Of a stretch of DNA of 64,000 nt, positions 32,656-43,594 are shown piece after piece. Numbering within the stretch: the first letter of the stretch is position 1; each line of letters starts with the position of its first letter. The stretch spans positions 1,116,001 to 1,180,000 of the forward strand of contig CP085826.1 in the NCBI GenBank assembly GCA_020809705.1, in the 5' to 3' direction. The DNA comes from Calonectria ilicicola. Taxonomy: Eukaryota; Ascomycota; Sordariomycetes; Hypocreales; Nectriaceae. A program made the position numbers and the translations under genes. The notes below the pieces were generated by a model. It saw nothing but the letters and a program-made list of their open reading frames with translations, had not been told where the DNA came from and searched no databases.

Positions 32656-35600
32656 TCAAATTCCCACCAACCCATTTGGGGGAAGTTTGAGCATAAATAA
32701 TCTCCCGGAGCTTGATTCTAATATGAGAGTAGAGCCATATATGGTAGCGTTTAATCTATAGTCTTGTGGAAGCCAAAGAAGTCTTCTACCATCCCACGTA
32801 ACCCAGTGACTTCCGGCACCATAACCTTCCCAAAGGATTTCACCGGAATCTTTTGTTCTTTCCCAGTGAAAAGAGCCCCTCCAAGTGAGCAGATGGCTTC
32901 CTGTGGGATCAAAAGATAATGGTCCTACGCCAAAAACCGGCTCAAATTTAAATAGAACCCCACCCGTTCCTAATGACCAAATTAAAATCTCTTTCGTGGA
33001 GGCAGCAGCCACTTGGTCAACTTTAGGTGAAAATGCGACACTTCTGGCAATTTCCTGGGGCTTTTCAAATATTCGTTGCAGCTCTCCTGTCTCTGTAGAC
33101 CAAATATAAACTCTTTTGGCTTGGTCACCCGCAGCTATCAGCTTTGTATCTGGGGAGAATCTAGCCGAGTAAACACCATCATAACATTGCAATGTCTGAT
33201 GCGCTTCTCCGGTGGCGATTGACCAAAGTCGTATCGTATTGTTATCCAGGATTGCAGCCAAAAGCTTTGAGTCGGGAGACCACACATGTCGTGTTAGAAG
33301 CTCTTCGCCAGGGTTGAAATCTAAAGTGCGACACAAGGTACCTGTAGCAACTGAACAAAGTTGGATTTTGTTGCTGCGAAATTCAAACACGGCTAGTAGT
33401 TGAGCATCCGGTGAAATCGCAACATAAGGTCTATCATTGGTATTAATTTGGATGGTGGACTCTAAGGCGCCTGTCACAGTCGACCACAGCCGAATTGCAT
33501 TGTCGGCGGAGATTGAGGCGACCAGTTGCTTATCTTGTACATGGTTGCTTAAGCTGCTTATCCCTTCGTAGGACTGCTCCAGTGCTGGTGACCAGAGTCG
33601 AGCTGCGCTATCTTGGGATCCTGAGGCCATGACTTGGCCGTTTGATGCAAAGGCAATGGTTCTAATCGGGAGCAAGTGGCCCTCAAGCACCTGCTGTAGA
33701 AGACCAGTCTTGGTTGACCAAAGCTGAATTGTCCTACTAGCTACTGCCACCGCAATAGTTTGGCCATTAGGTGAAAACGTGGCAGAAATAACAAGGCTTT
33801 CGCAACCTAAATCTAGCGTTTGCTGAATGTCGCCTGAAGTGGTGGACCAAATCTGCAGCTTTGGGTCTTCTATCAATACCGATGCAATCATGCTTCCGTC
33901 AGGAGAAAATGTGCGCCATGTGGAATTTGTTATTGGAGGACCTTGCGTCAACTTTTCAAGGTTACCAGTGGCGGGGAACCAACACCATACCGTATTGTCT
34001 CGTTGTGATACTGTCAAAATCTTCTCACCTTGGAATTTGATCGGATGGTTCCATATATACCTATTGTATTCAGCGCAATATTGACCTGGGGGGACCTCGA
34101 CTGCCTGATGCAAGATGCCAGTTGATAGTGACCAAAGCCGAATAGCACCATCATCAGATGCAGAGGCCATCCATTTCTCATCTGCTGAAAAACAAACATT
34201 CGTTACTCTCTTTGTGTGACCAACCAGTGTTTGTTGTATCTCTCCTGTGATCATCGACCATATCTTGATGACACCATCCGCCGAACCAGACACCAAAGCC
34301 TCACCACTAGGTAAGAAAGATACCACTGTGACGGACGTTTCGTGATCTTCGAAAATTTGGTGAAGCTCACCCGATCCAACAGACCAAAGCCGAACTGTGC
34401 CATCCATTGAACCTGATGCTATCATTTTGTCGTCAGGAGAGAATTCAATCGACAAAACCGTACGATTGTGGCCTTCGAGTGTTTGTAAACATTGAGTCCA
34501 ATTCTCGTCCACTTCTGTTAATGGGGATATCCATTGAGGTATTTCTTTTTCAAACTTGGCCCGGATTATGCTCCGTGTTGGAACAAAAATGAGCGATGTG
34601 TACACCTGCAATGGTGCTTCTCCAATGCCAGTAGCCATCGCAAGAATAAAACGCCTCGCATCAGTCAAGAAATTTCGGATTGAGGAACCGGTATCGGCCT
34701 ACCTTAATTAGCCATGTCTCTCAAATGCCATCAATACCCACTTGAACAATATTTAGTAATGCGTCTAATATGCCCAGTGCTTCTCTGGTTCGACCGATGA
34801 GAGCCAATACTTCGAGCCAATGAAGAAAATGTCGCTCTAGAAAGTTGTGCACTGCATCACCATCAGATGTCAACTGACCGGTTTTTGCCAAGTGAAATAC
34901 CCAAAAGCGACAAGCGTATTGAATCTCAGGTCGTATGTGGTCCTTGATCTTTTGCGGGTCAATGGATGAAAGCATTGTCCCCGGAGATTCCAGTCCGCAT
35001 ATGTTCATTCGTAAAGATTCCTGCATCACCTGGAGGCAATGTGACGCGAGTTCTTTGTGCGTCTGACTCTCATCTATCCAGAATTCACTTTTCCCCTTTT
35101 TCTGGGGGTCCAAAAGAAATTCGCGAAAAGACAAATGCAGTAGTCTGATAGGGCTTTCGGCACAACGAGGGATACTGAGAACCGAATGTAGCATGTCCAA
35201 CCCGTCATTGATATCGTCCCGAGGCACGCCCAATATACGTGATAACGAAGATACGCTGAGAGGGTCCGCAAGTACCACTATGGAACCAACCACAGTCCTA
35301 AATTGTGCCAAAGCTTCTGCCTTTTCTCGGTCTGAAAGATCCACGAGTAGCTGGTTCAGTACTGGCGTGTAGGTCGGGTCAAATCTTGACTCCTGGCTTC
35401 TAGTTTCATATTTGAGAACCTGAAGAAGCTTTTTATCGGGGTTGCCGCCTTTGCGATCAGACAGAAAACGACAAACGGTGGCTACGAAAATGAACAGAGG
35501 TACAGCCATTTTCACAAGATGATCGAGATGTAATGGATTTGGCCAAACATCGGGTAGTCTTCGCTCATCAGCCACATCTTCATTGTAATCTTGCTTGATT

Positions 35601-36812
35601 CTTGACAATTCATTGTCGAAATAGGCGCGTATATCGCGTTCAATAACCGGTCCATCTATTTCATGAAGAACAATATCTTTGTATTTGCCTTGAATTTTAT
35701 TGAATCCTAGACGAGTCGGAACCTCGGGTCTGCTGGTGAGAAACATCTTCAATTTGATAAACCTCAAATCGTCTACCTTTGACATCAGGGTTATAAGAAT
35801 TCTGATATCCCTGTCTTTTTCGCACTCGTCAAGTGCGTCAACAACAATAACTAGTGGATGTATTTGCCCATCATTTGGTAGTTTATTCAGTGGGTCGAAT
35901 ATTAATACTTTGAATTGCTCCTGCAATCCTTTGTCGCAGATTCCAGGATTTGCATCAATCGCGTTTTGAACAGATTCTGCGATTTCAGGTTGTTGCGATA
36001 CCAGTTGAGCAGCAATCGTAGTAAAAAACTTGGCCGTTGCTCCTCGATCAGCTTCCCCTCTTTTAAAGAAGAAACTGGCGCCGAGATGACCCCTCTTCGC
36101 TGCCAACTGTGCCAAAGTGCGTGAAATAGTCGATTTGCCCGTGCCAGCCATACCATTCAACCAGAAGATGGCTTTAGAGTCAGGGTCTTCAGCCCACTTT
36201 GTGATTTGAGAAAGAACTTCTACTCGAGTATTTTCAAGGCAGGTTGGGTTATTCCACTCAGCACTGGAATCGAAACTTGCACCCTTCGCAATGGGAAGTT
36301 TGGCTAAAACTGCCTTTTGTTGCATGTCAAGGAGCATGGATCTAGATATTCGGTTAGATTAGTAAATAATTGAATAGCGATGTCGCATACGTTTGATCCA
36401 CCTGAAGGCTAAGCACAATTGTTTGCCTGTGCTTCCGAAAAGTTTCCACGATACCTTCAACTTCCTCGCTCTCAAATGGCCATTTCAGCGCACGAAGCTT
36501 GCGATTCAGCCACGACTTTTTCGCTTCAGAAATCTCCAACTTGTTTTTTAGATTCTGAAGTTCAGTTTGACCCTCTTTGAGCGCACGATCTAGCTCTCGG
36601 GTCGCATTCAGTCGCCCGGCTTGAGGAGATTGTAGCAATGTCTGTAGCTTTTCCGACACGTTCTTCAAATCCTCCACCTCCTTTTGGACACGGGCAATGT
36701 CCTCTTTAGAATGCTTGACCTTTCTCGAGTATTCGAGGCATATTGAGGCCACCTTTGCAGAGAGCTCGATGACGGCGACTACACTTGTTGCGGTTCCAAG
36801 TGCTTCAGCCAT
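32656..36812 (-). CDS. NACHT-WD40 NLR (STAND) protein
   Basis: Three exons, 36391-36812, 34742-36341 and 32656-34698, with introns of 49 and 43 nt, give 1354 aa. The first ~140 residues (MAEALGTATSVVAVIELSAKV...) form a helical/coiled-coil N-terminal effector domain of the type found on fungal STAND proteins. The NACHT has Walker A GMAGTGKST near 202-210, Walker B LVIVVDALDEC and LTSRPEVP as sensor. A winged-helix region with LLHLSFREFL follows. The second splice joins NIVQ to ADTGSSIRNFLTDARRF. From ~730 on there are about 12 WD40 repeats, each with an (I/V)xLWSxxTG core, which are diverged rather than near-identical. By family, it is a nonself sensor that oligomerises on ligand binding and triggers cell death. 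Confidence 0.93.
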
Positions 36813-38648
36813 TTCGATGCGCGCGCGGCGGCTCTTACACTACAGTTGAGTTAAACAGTGATGGGGGCTGCGGGAAACAGTGGTAAGGCCAGGTTAAATC
36901 GACTTTTTAAGGAGGATTTGTTGCGAATTCAGTCCATCGGTTTCGAGAAGTTATAGCCCAACTTTAAAAGTTGGAGTCAGGCTAAGCAAGATCCAAAATC
37001 AGCGCATAACTGCAATCGTTCACCCCGCCTTGGAAGGTTGACTGCTGACAGCGATTACTCAGCATACAACTCTGAGCTGACACCCTTTTACGCATGCGCG
37101 ATAAAAGAAAATAAATTGCTCTTCTGCTGTCGTTTCTTTTTTTGTCAATGCTTTCCCCCTAGGTGACAACTCTTAGTAAAGTGCATGAAAGCGCGAAGTC
37201 GAATTGCTCGCTAATGCTCAATGAAATTCGAGCGAAACGAAAGTATTGAAGAAGCACATGAGAATCTCCAAACAGGAACACCTCATTCTCTTTCTTTGGA
37301 AACTTTGATTGACAGTTTGGCTTAGGTCAGATGCCGATACTACGTTGTGGGTGAGTGAAGAATTCAGCTTTCACTGAGCAGTTTTCATGCACCAATTATA
37401 ATCAGTCTAATATGAGAGTCTATCATGATAGTATTTTTTTTTAGCTCTTGAGTTTTAAAGCATGTTCAGTCATTCATCAGCAGACCATTTCGGCTTTTTC
37501 AACAAACTCCCGTTTACAATTAGCGACAAATGACACATAACTCCATGTTCTGCTTTAATATTGTCATCAGTGTTCAAGAGGTCTTTTTGTTTTATCTGAG
37601 TAGGTTTAGCTACAAATCTTCAAAAAGGAAAAGATTGGCATGGCTTCGCTGAAAAAAAGAAAAGATCAGACGTCATCATATCACTCACCCCTAAGTGTCT
37701 AGACCTAAAATGGCTGAGTCAAGGATTAGTTACATGAAGGCGAATTAGGCATATTTCCAAATACATAAAATTAAAATCTTCCTCTTGCAACTAGCGATGG
37801 AAATTTCTTCATGTAAATAAAGATCACCCCTTTGGTCTGTCTTTAGAAGCCGTGGCGTGAACTTTGAAGATTTCAAGACGCATATGCGCGAATAATCAAC
37901 CCGCCCCCAATCATCCTCCCTGCCCCAAGCGCGGCTTCCTCTTAAAATATTTCGGCTGCAAGTATCGGGCTTTGTACAGTATGGGTTACATTCCCTTCCA
38001 TAGAGGCTGACATGAACAGGACATGAAAACAAAAATGCGAATCGAGTCTAGCCGCCACGTGCTAAGAGGAAATTCATTGCTTGCCCAATAGTGTGACAAA
38101 CGGAGCAACCCATAAACACTCTGAGAAAAGTATACTAATAACAAAATTCTCGATCGCTAAGGTTAGGTGTGAATATGATGGCACTGCCATATTTTCAACC
38201 AGTGCCACGGCCGGTATCAAGGCCAGTTTAGCGCAAACAATAATCCCAAGGTTTAGACTAAGTAGTCCACAATGTTAATACACTATGGGTCTTCAAGAAT
38301 GGATATTCCGGCTCGCGTAGAATGAGTTGTTGTCTTCGATTCCAGTACTACAAGCCTTTACTGGATGACATTTTGCTAGCTATAGCAGCTCAGTCTGTAG
38401 TGTGGAGATGTTTCAATTGGCAAGCTGAAGTGGAAATATCAAGGTATGAACAGTGGCTTATATCACTGTCAAGCACCCCTACAGATGGAGTATTAATCAC
38501 TCATGACACTGCACTAATCAAAGCATATTTTGTTTAAATGATTTCAATTTGGTTGAAACTTGCAAATACAAGCTATGGATGACGCTTGATGAAACATGAC
38601 GCTAACTACTTCAATGCTAAAAAAAAAAGAAACCCCAATTTTGTTTTT
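36813..38648. other. 1.8-kb intergenic region
   Basis: NLR promoter plus the 3' side of the oxygenase-like gene. AT-rich and without a supported gene; a CACGTG palindrome lies near 38056. Frames at 37745-38032 and 38322-38537 are not convincing. Confidence 0.4.
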
Positions 38649-39882
38649 TTAAACAGCAATGGCTTCCCGGACTGGGGCCTCGACAGCCGCGTACGGTGCT
38701 TTTTCTTCCGCCTTGGCGGCGATTGAGGACATGGTCTGCTGAGCAGGCCAGATCTCGCGACCAGCTTCCACCTCCTTCTTGAAGTGTTCTGTGACGAGGT
38801 CGCGCACGCTGGTCTGGAACCAGACGGCACCCTTCTCCATGGCGGGGTGCAGCTCGCCGTTGACAAAGACTCCTCTCTCCATGTTCTCCTGGGCACCGAT
38901 GGCAAGGACCTTGTCCTCGGACATGACTCGCTTGTACAGGGAGTCAATCTCCTTGAACTGCTCGTCGGTGGCCCACTTATTCCTGTAGACCTCGTACCTC
39001 ATGATGGAGGTGGTGGGGCTGGTGGGAATAAATCGTTGCATCATGAAGAAGTTTCGGCTAGGTAAGAATGTTAGTCGGTGGGCTCCAGTAGCTTCTTCAG
39101 TGGGGAATCACTTACGAGACATTGACGGAGGCGTTAGGGAAGAAGTAGGTAGGGGCAATCTTGAAGCCACGGGCAACCATCTCGGGAGTAGGGCTGCCGT
39201 AGTGGAGAAGGTAGGACTTGACGGGGTCGACGACGTAGGTGTTGATGTCGGTAAGATCTCGGAGATCGGGGTGAGAGACTCGGCAGTGGTAGCACTCGTT
39301 GTAGTTGTCACCGAGGAGCTTCCAGTTGTAAGGACCCTCCATCTCCCAGGTGTGGTCGTACTCGTAGCAGCTCCAGTCGTAGTAGTCAAGTCGCTCGTGG
39401 GTATCGGATCCACCCATCTCGTCGAACCATGAGTTCTCTGGGGTCTCGCGGCCGTCAAGGTTGACCCAGACGAAGCCCTTCTTGTCGACATGGACGTGGA
39501 TGGGGAAGATACCGTGCTGGTCGATATCAAAGTCCTCGATGCTGGGGTCGGCGTGGAATCCGACAACCTTGCCGGTGTTGTCACGGCAGACGACGTAGTG
39601 GTAGCCAGCAACCTGGTATCGCTGGAAGGCACCCTTCTTGTTGAGTCGGAGCTGGTGTGTGGTGAGGAGCCACTTCTTGGAGAAGATGGCACGTCTCTCA
39701 AGGTCGTAGAGCTCCTGGGACAGGTACCATGAGTTGGGGAGGGCTCTGACGGAGTCCTTCTTGGTTGTGGCGTTCATGGGCTTGGAGTTGTCGATTCCAC
39801 TGCAACCTCCACCGCCGGAGACAGGGGCAGGGGCAGGGGCAGAGCCGCCGCCCAGGCCAAAGTAGTTCTTGAAGAAGGACAT
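38649..39882 (-). CDS. Rieske-oxygenase homologue lacking the Rieske [2Fe-2S] region (choline/carnitine monooxygenase-like)
   Basis: Two exons, 39116-39882 and 38649-39057, 58-nt intron, 391 aa. The catalytic domain is intact: DNYNECYHCRVSH gives Asp192, His199 and His204, the HX4H/Asp mononuclear iron site of this family, within NWKLLGDNYNECYHC. Upstream, LPNSWYLSQELYDLERRAIFSKKWLL is the usual N-terminus. But the segment that should follow VGFH (residue 110), carrying the CxH...CxxH cluster ligands, is absent: VGFH runs straight into ADPSIEDFDIDQHGIFPIHVHVD, which normally comes after it. Roughly 45 residues are missing in frame, from one uninterrupted exon. Codon use is strongly biased to C/G third bases, suggesting high expression, so the gene does not look decayed. 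It could not shuttle electrons in the normal way. N-terminal Gly/Pro/Ala-rich stretch (10-28) is low complexity. Confidence 0.85.
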
Positions 39883-42800
39883 TTTGATGATGTGGATTAG
39901 AGGATAAGGTGTATTAAAAACAAACTTAGTTGCTCGGTTCCTGTTAGGGAGTTGAGACTGTTGTATGGAGGAACTGGGCTGCTTTGGCTGCTTGCTGCTG
40001 TCAACAATCGAAAGAATCCGGAGAACGAGGGTCCTTTCAAATAGTTTATAGTTTGCGCAGGCAGTCAGTCGCTTTGATCTAGCTCCGAGCTCCCCAACCT
40101 TCCCCGGACCGATCTCGCCGGTTATCTCGAGACGGAGGTGGTCAGGTGGCGCAAAAGACACGGCAGTGTGCAGTTACTGACTAGCCAACTAGCCAGAATG
40201 GCATTCTTCCCACACCCCCATGTGTCACGATCGGGGCGTGCACGGCACGGCACGGCACGGTACCCAGTACCGACGGGGTGTTGATAGCTCACGGCGCGCT
40301 AGCTATCAGCGTCTCAGGACTCTGGCTGGGAGAAGGGACCAGGGCATGTTCTCTCTCGCCCCGGTTGATCTATCTCTCCAAGCAATGGCAACCAGTAATG
40401 TTCCAGTTGGGAAGGTCGAAACCCCCCCGTGCATGAACGTGTCAATACATCCATTAGCCTGGTTCCGGTCAGTAGTCCGTGACGCGGCACTTGAGGCCGC
40501 AACCTGCACTGCGGCGCCTAACCTAACTGATAGCCAAGCGAATTTATTTTAGATAATGGAATATCACCTCCACAAAAGATTAAAGCTATATAAAGAGAGA
40601 AGATTGCCTAATTGGGTAAGGCAGAGTGAATTCAAGGCCCATTTGTGGCATAGAATGCAAAACTTATCGCAGACGCGACCCCCTAAGAAACGGGCGCTAC
40701 GGAGTGGTGCCCCGTTCACATGACCGGCCTTTGTTGCTTTGGGCGCTGGCTCCTATCAGCAAGCGCCGACCAGCATACACTCAAAATATGGGTAGCGAAC
40801 ACTTTTTGAGTCTAGTCGAATCAAAAATTGGCAGGCTGATTGCAAGAAAAAAAATGTTACGCCTGCACATACATGACACTGAGTCACCGACTCGTAAGCA
40901 CGAATCGAGGGTGCCAGCATCGCCAGGGTTACAGATGAGGAGCACAACCGGTGAGTCGCTCAAGCCAATGGCTGTTTCCCCAGACATTGCCGACTCAAAC
41001 GTAGAATACGACCAACCCACCCTACAAAAGAAAACATCAAAAAAAGGAAAGTGTTGGTGGTCCTGGCTTCACGCGGGGGTGGACTCGGTCCCAGATCCAA
41101 TCGCGGCCGAAACACACGGATACTCGGCCGGAAGAGTAGCCGCATCGTAGGATCCGTGCTAAAGTGCACATGCCCAACAAGCAACGTCGAAAAAAGGTTG
41201 CCACCTTGTGGGCGGACATCATTCACCGACGGCAAAGCATCGCCAGCGGCAGCGCCCAGCCAGCTTACTACCCCAACCCTTAGTTTCCCCCATTGCCTCC
41301 CCCGCAAGCTGGGAGGGGCGAGATGATGCACTCGCTTAAGGGCTCAGCCGGCCGGTCACTTATGTACCCATGCGCCCAGCTCGACCTGCCCAGGAGCACC
41401 AAGCAACGCAGGCCACTGTCGCAGAACCCTACGTACATCTCGACCGCTCTAGAGCACAACAGCCCGTGGTGCTGAATCCAGGGCGGCCCTGCGTCGTCAA
41501 AGCGTACAGAGGCCCTATTCCCGATAAGAGCATCCAGAATAGGCAATGAAGCAGCAAGTCTGGCATTGCTAGCCTCGAGATAAGGGGTGTGATCGGCCCA
41601 CGTGGATGAGGCTCAGTGGACACGGTGTAACAGCGAGTCACAAGAGATTGGTTTCGACACCGCAACCCTTAAGATACGAGAGGAGAAGCCACCAACCGTT
41701 CCATCAAAGAACTGACTGAGATTGAGTTTGCCTTGGCATAGGTCAGCCGACTGTGTGGCGGGGCCAGGGTGAAAGAGTGAGGCCGACTAACAAGAGATAT
41801 CTCGGCCGCCGAGCCCGGAGCCCGGAGTCTGCCCGCTCACGTGATCGGCCCCGGCAACTTCAAGCGTACATACGCCCCCAGAAAGCCAACCCTCCACGAT
41901 AGACCGCCCCAACTACACACAATCAGGAGGACATTAAGTGCTGCCCGAGTTAATCTTGCCACCGTCAGCGTGTCAGGAATCTAATGTTCCGGTGGCACAC
42001 GAGAAATCAGACTCGCAGCTTAAACGACACCAGAGCTGCTTCCGGCGCATCCCAACCTTCAGCTTTACACCCAGCTTCTAGTGCGAAGAAGATTGGAACA
42101 AAGATAACTAATGCATTACATAGAAGCCAACAAAACGAGCTAGTATCCTATCTGGCTTGGCCTTTCGGTATCATTGGGCACCGAACTTCCAGGGCGGCTC
42201 AGCCCGAGCTCCGACCCCACAGTCGAACCTCAGCGGAGGCTAACCCAAGTCGGTCACAACTCGCTTTGGAAAAAAGCAATGGGTTTTGGGGAAATCTCGA
42301 GGGTTTGCATTATCGGTATCCCTGAAGCTGTCGGCATTTGACAGCCCTGTTTTTCTCTCATATCTTTGATAGTGAGGTGGTCAAATGCTGACGCAGACCA
42401 CCCTCAACGCTCAACAATCAAAATCAATGATTCATGACGGGTGCTATTGTCCTTTTTCAACCCAATCAATTGGCTGGTGGTGTCTAATCAGTACACCAAC
42501 ATCCCATGAACCAGATATTGTGAACCAGGTGGCGATGTTACCTTCTGGGGAAGGTCACCGCGACTCCTCCATCCCCACTGATATTGATCCCTGTAGAACC
42601 ATGGAAGCCCCAGAAACCAGACCGTCAACGGCTCCAGCGCCGCCGGCATCCCTGGTCACTCCGATCCACGGCAATGGCGTTCGCACCCAGGCAAGAACTT
42701 AGTGGAGACGCATATCCGGTGGTCCCAAATCCACATTCGGTTATCGAGACCGGCTGCTAATCATTGTCTGGGGGTGTTGATAAAACCCATGCCGATCCCA

Positions 42801-43594
42801 GCAAGCGCGCATCCCCCACGCTTCCACGGAGTCGGCTCCGTCTTGCTCATCTACCACCGATATTATGATACACTCTGTGATGCAAAAGATCGTGATGCTC
42901 ATATCATCGATCTACAGTGTTCAGACAGGATGATGATCACTCCCAAACTCCAAGCTCGTCATTGCTTACCCTAGAGAGATGAGCTCAATCACCAAATATT
43001 CATTCCCCAGTAACCACTGCTTGTTTCTTATCGCTGGGCGCTTATTTTATAGCTTTTTTGCATTTTAAGAACAACGATATCCCGGTTTGCTGACCACAGC
43101 TGAAAGCTATGTCACCCTGAACTTGCAGGGCTGAGCAAGCCTCTTATCTTGTTGCAACTGGCACGTACTGCTCGGCTCCTTGGCCAAGATCTGGTATCTA
43201 GTGTTGAGTTTCAGATTCCAGATTTGTTGAATGCCTCGTTGTGGAAAATTATCAAATTAACAACAGTCTCGTCGTCGGAAATAGCGATGCTTACGGGGTA
43301 GCCCAGATCATCAATGTTTTATGAGATGGCTCACGCGTAATCACGAAACTCCATGGGAATCCACTTCCTTTGCGCACGCAGATTGATAAACTATTAGGGA
43401 GCAAATAGCCAATTGGGCATCACTCACAATTTGCATTACATGCGCTTGTTCATTGAGTTGTTTTATTGTATCAATACTGCCAATCTCTAGTCTCCCGGTT
43501 CATTCCGAGGGCGACAGGCTAATCTTGATTTCTTGCTCTACCCAGTTTTCCCCACAATCCTTAATGGACTAACTCAGCCTCCCTAACACCGTAA
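39883..43594. other. 3.7-kb gene-poor region
   Basis: No gene can be supported. It contains the promoter of the oxygenase-like gene, a CACGG array (40241-40260), GC-rich and low-complexity patches (e.g. CCCGGAG repeats near 41815-41828) and open frames of 70-174 codons such as 40626-41150 (basic, no domain, no convincing start). Its last 600 bases are the 3' flank of the Q/N-rich gene. No transposon ends were recognised, though a decayed element is possible. Confidence 0.4.
40241..40260. repeat. CACGG tandem repeat, four copies
   Basis: Four perfect CACGG units in the region upstream of the oxygenase-like gene. It could bind a regulator or be simple slippage; nothing decides. Confidence 0.8.

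Noticed and set aside
39108..39701. 197-codon Ser/Thr-rich frame inside the oxygenase-like gene
   Set aside because: Shadow frame of exon 1, produced by its biased codon use.
40600..40680. tRNA-like D-arm (GCCTAATTGGGTAAGGC)
   Set aside because: No T arm, no matching acceptor stem and no anticodon loop could be fitted.
40626..41150. 174-codon open frame on the plus strand
   Set aside because: No domain, odd composition and no promoter or splice evidence; the length is not decisive in a GC-rich patch.
41600..41665. Box-B-like sequence GGTTTCGACACC
   Set aside because: It has an extra T compared with the box B consensus and there is no cloverleaf around it.
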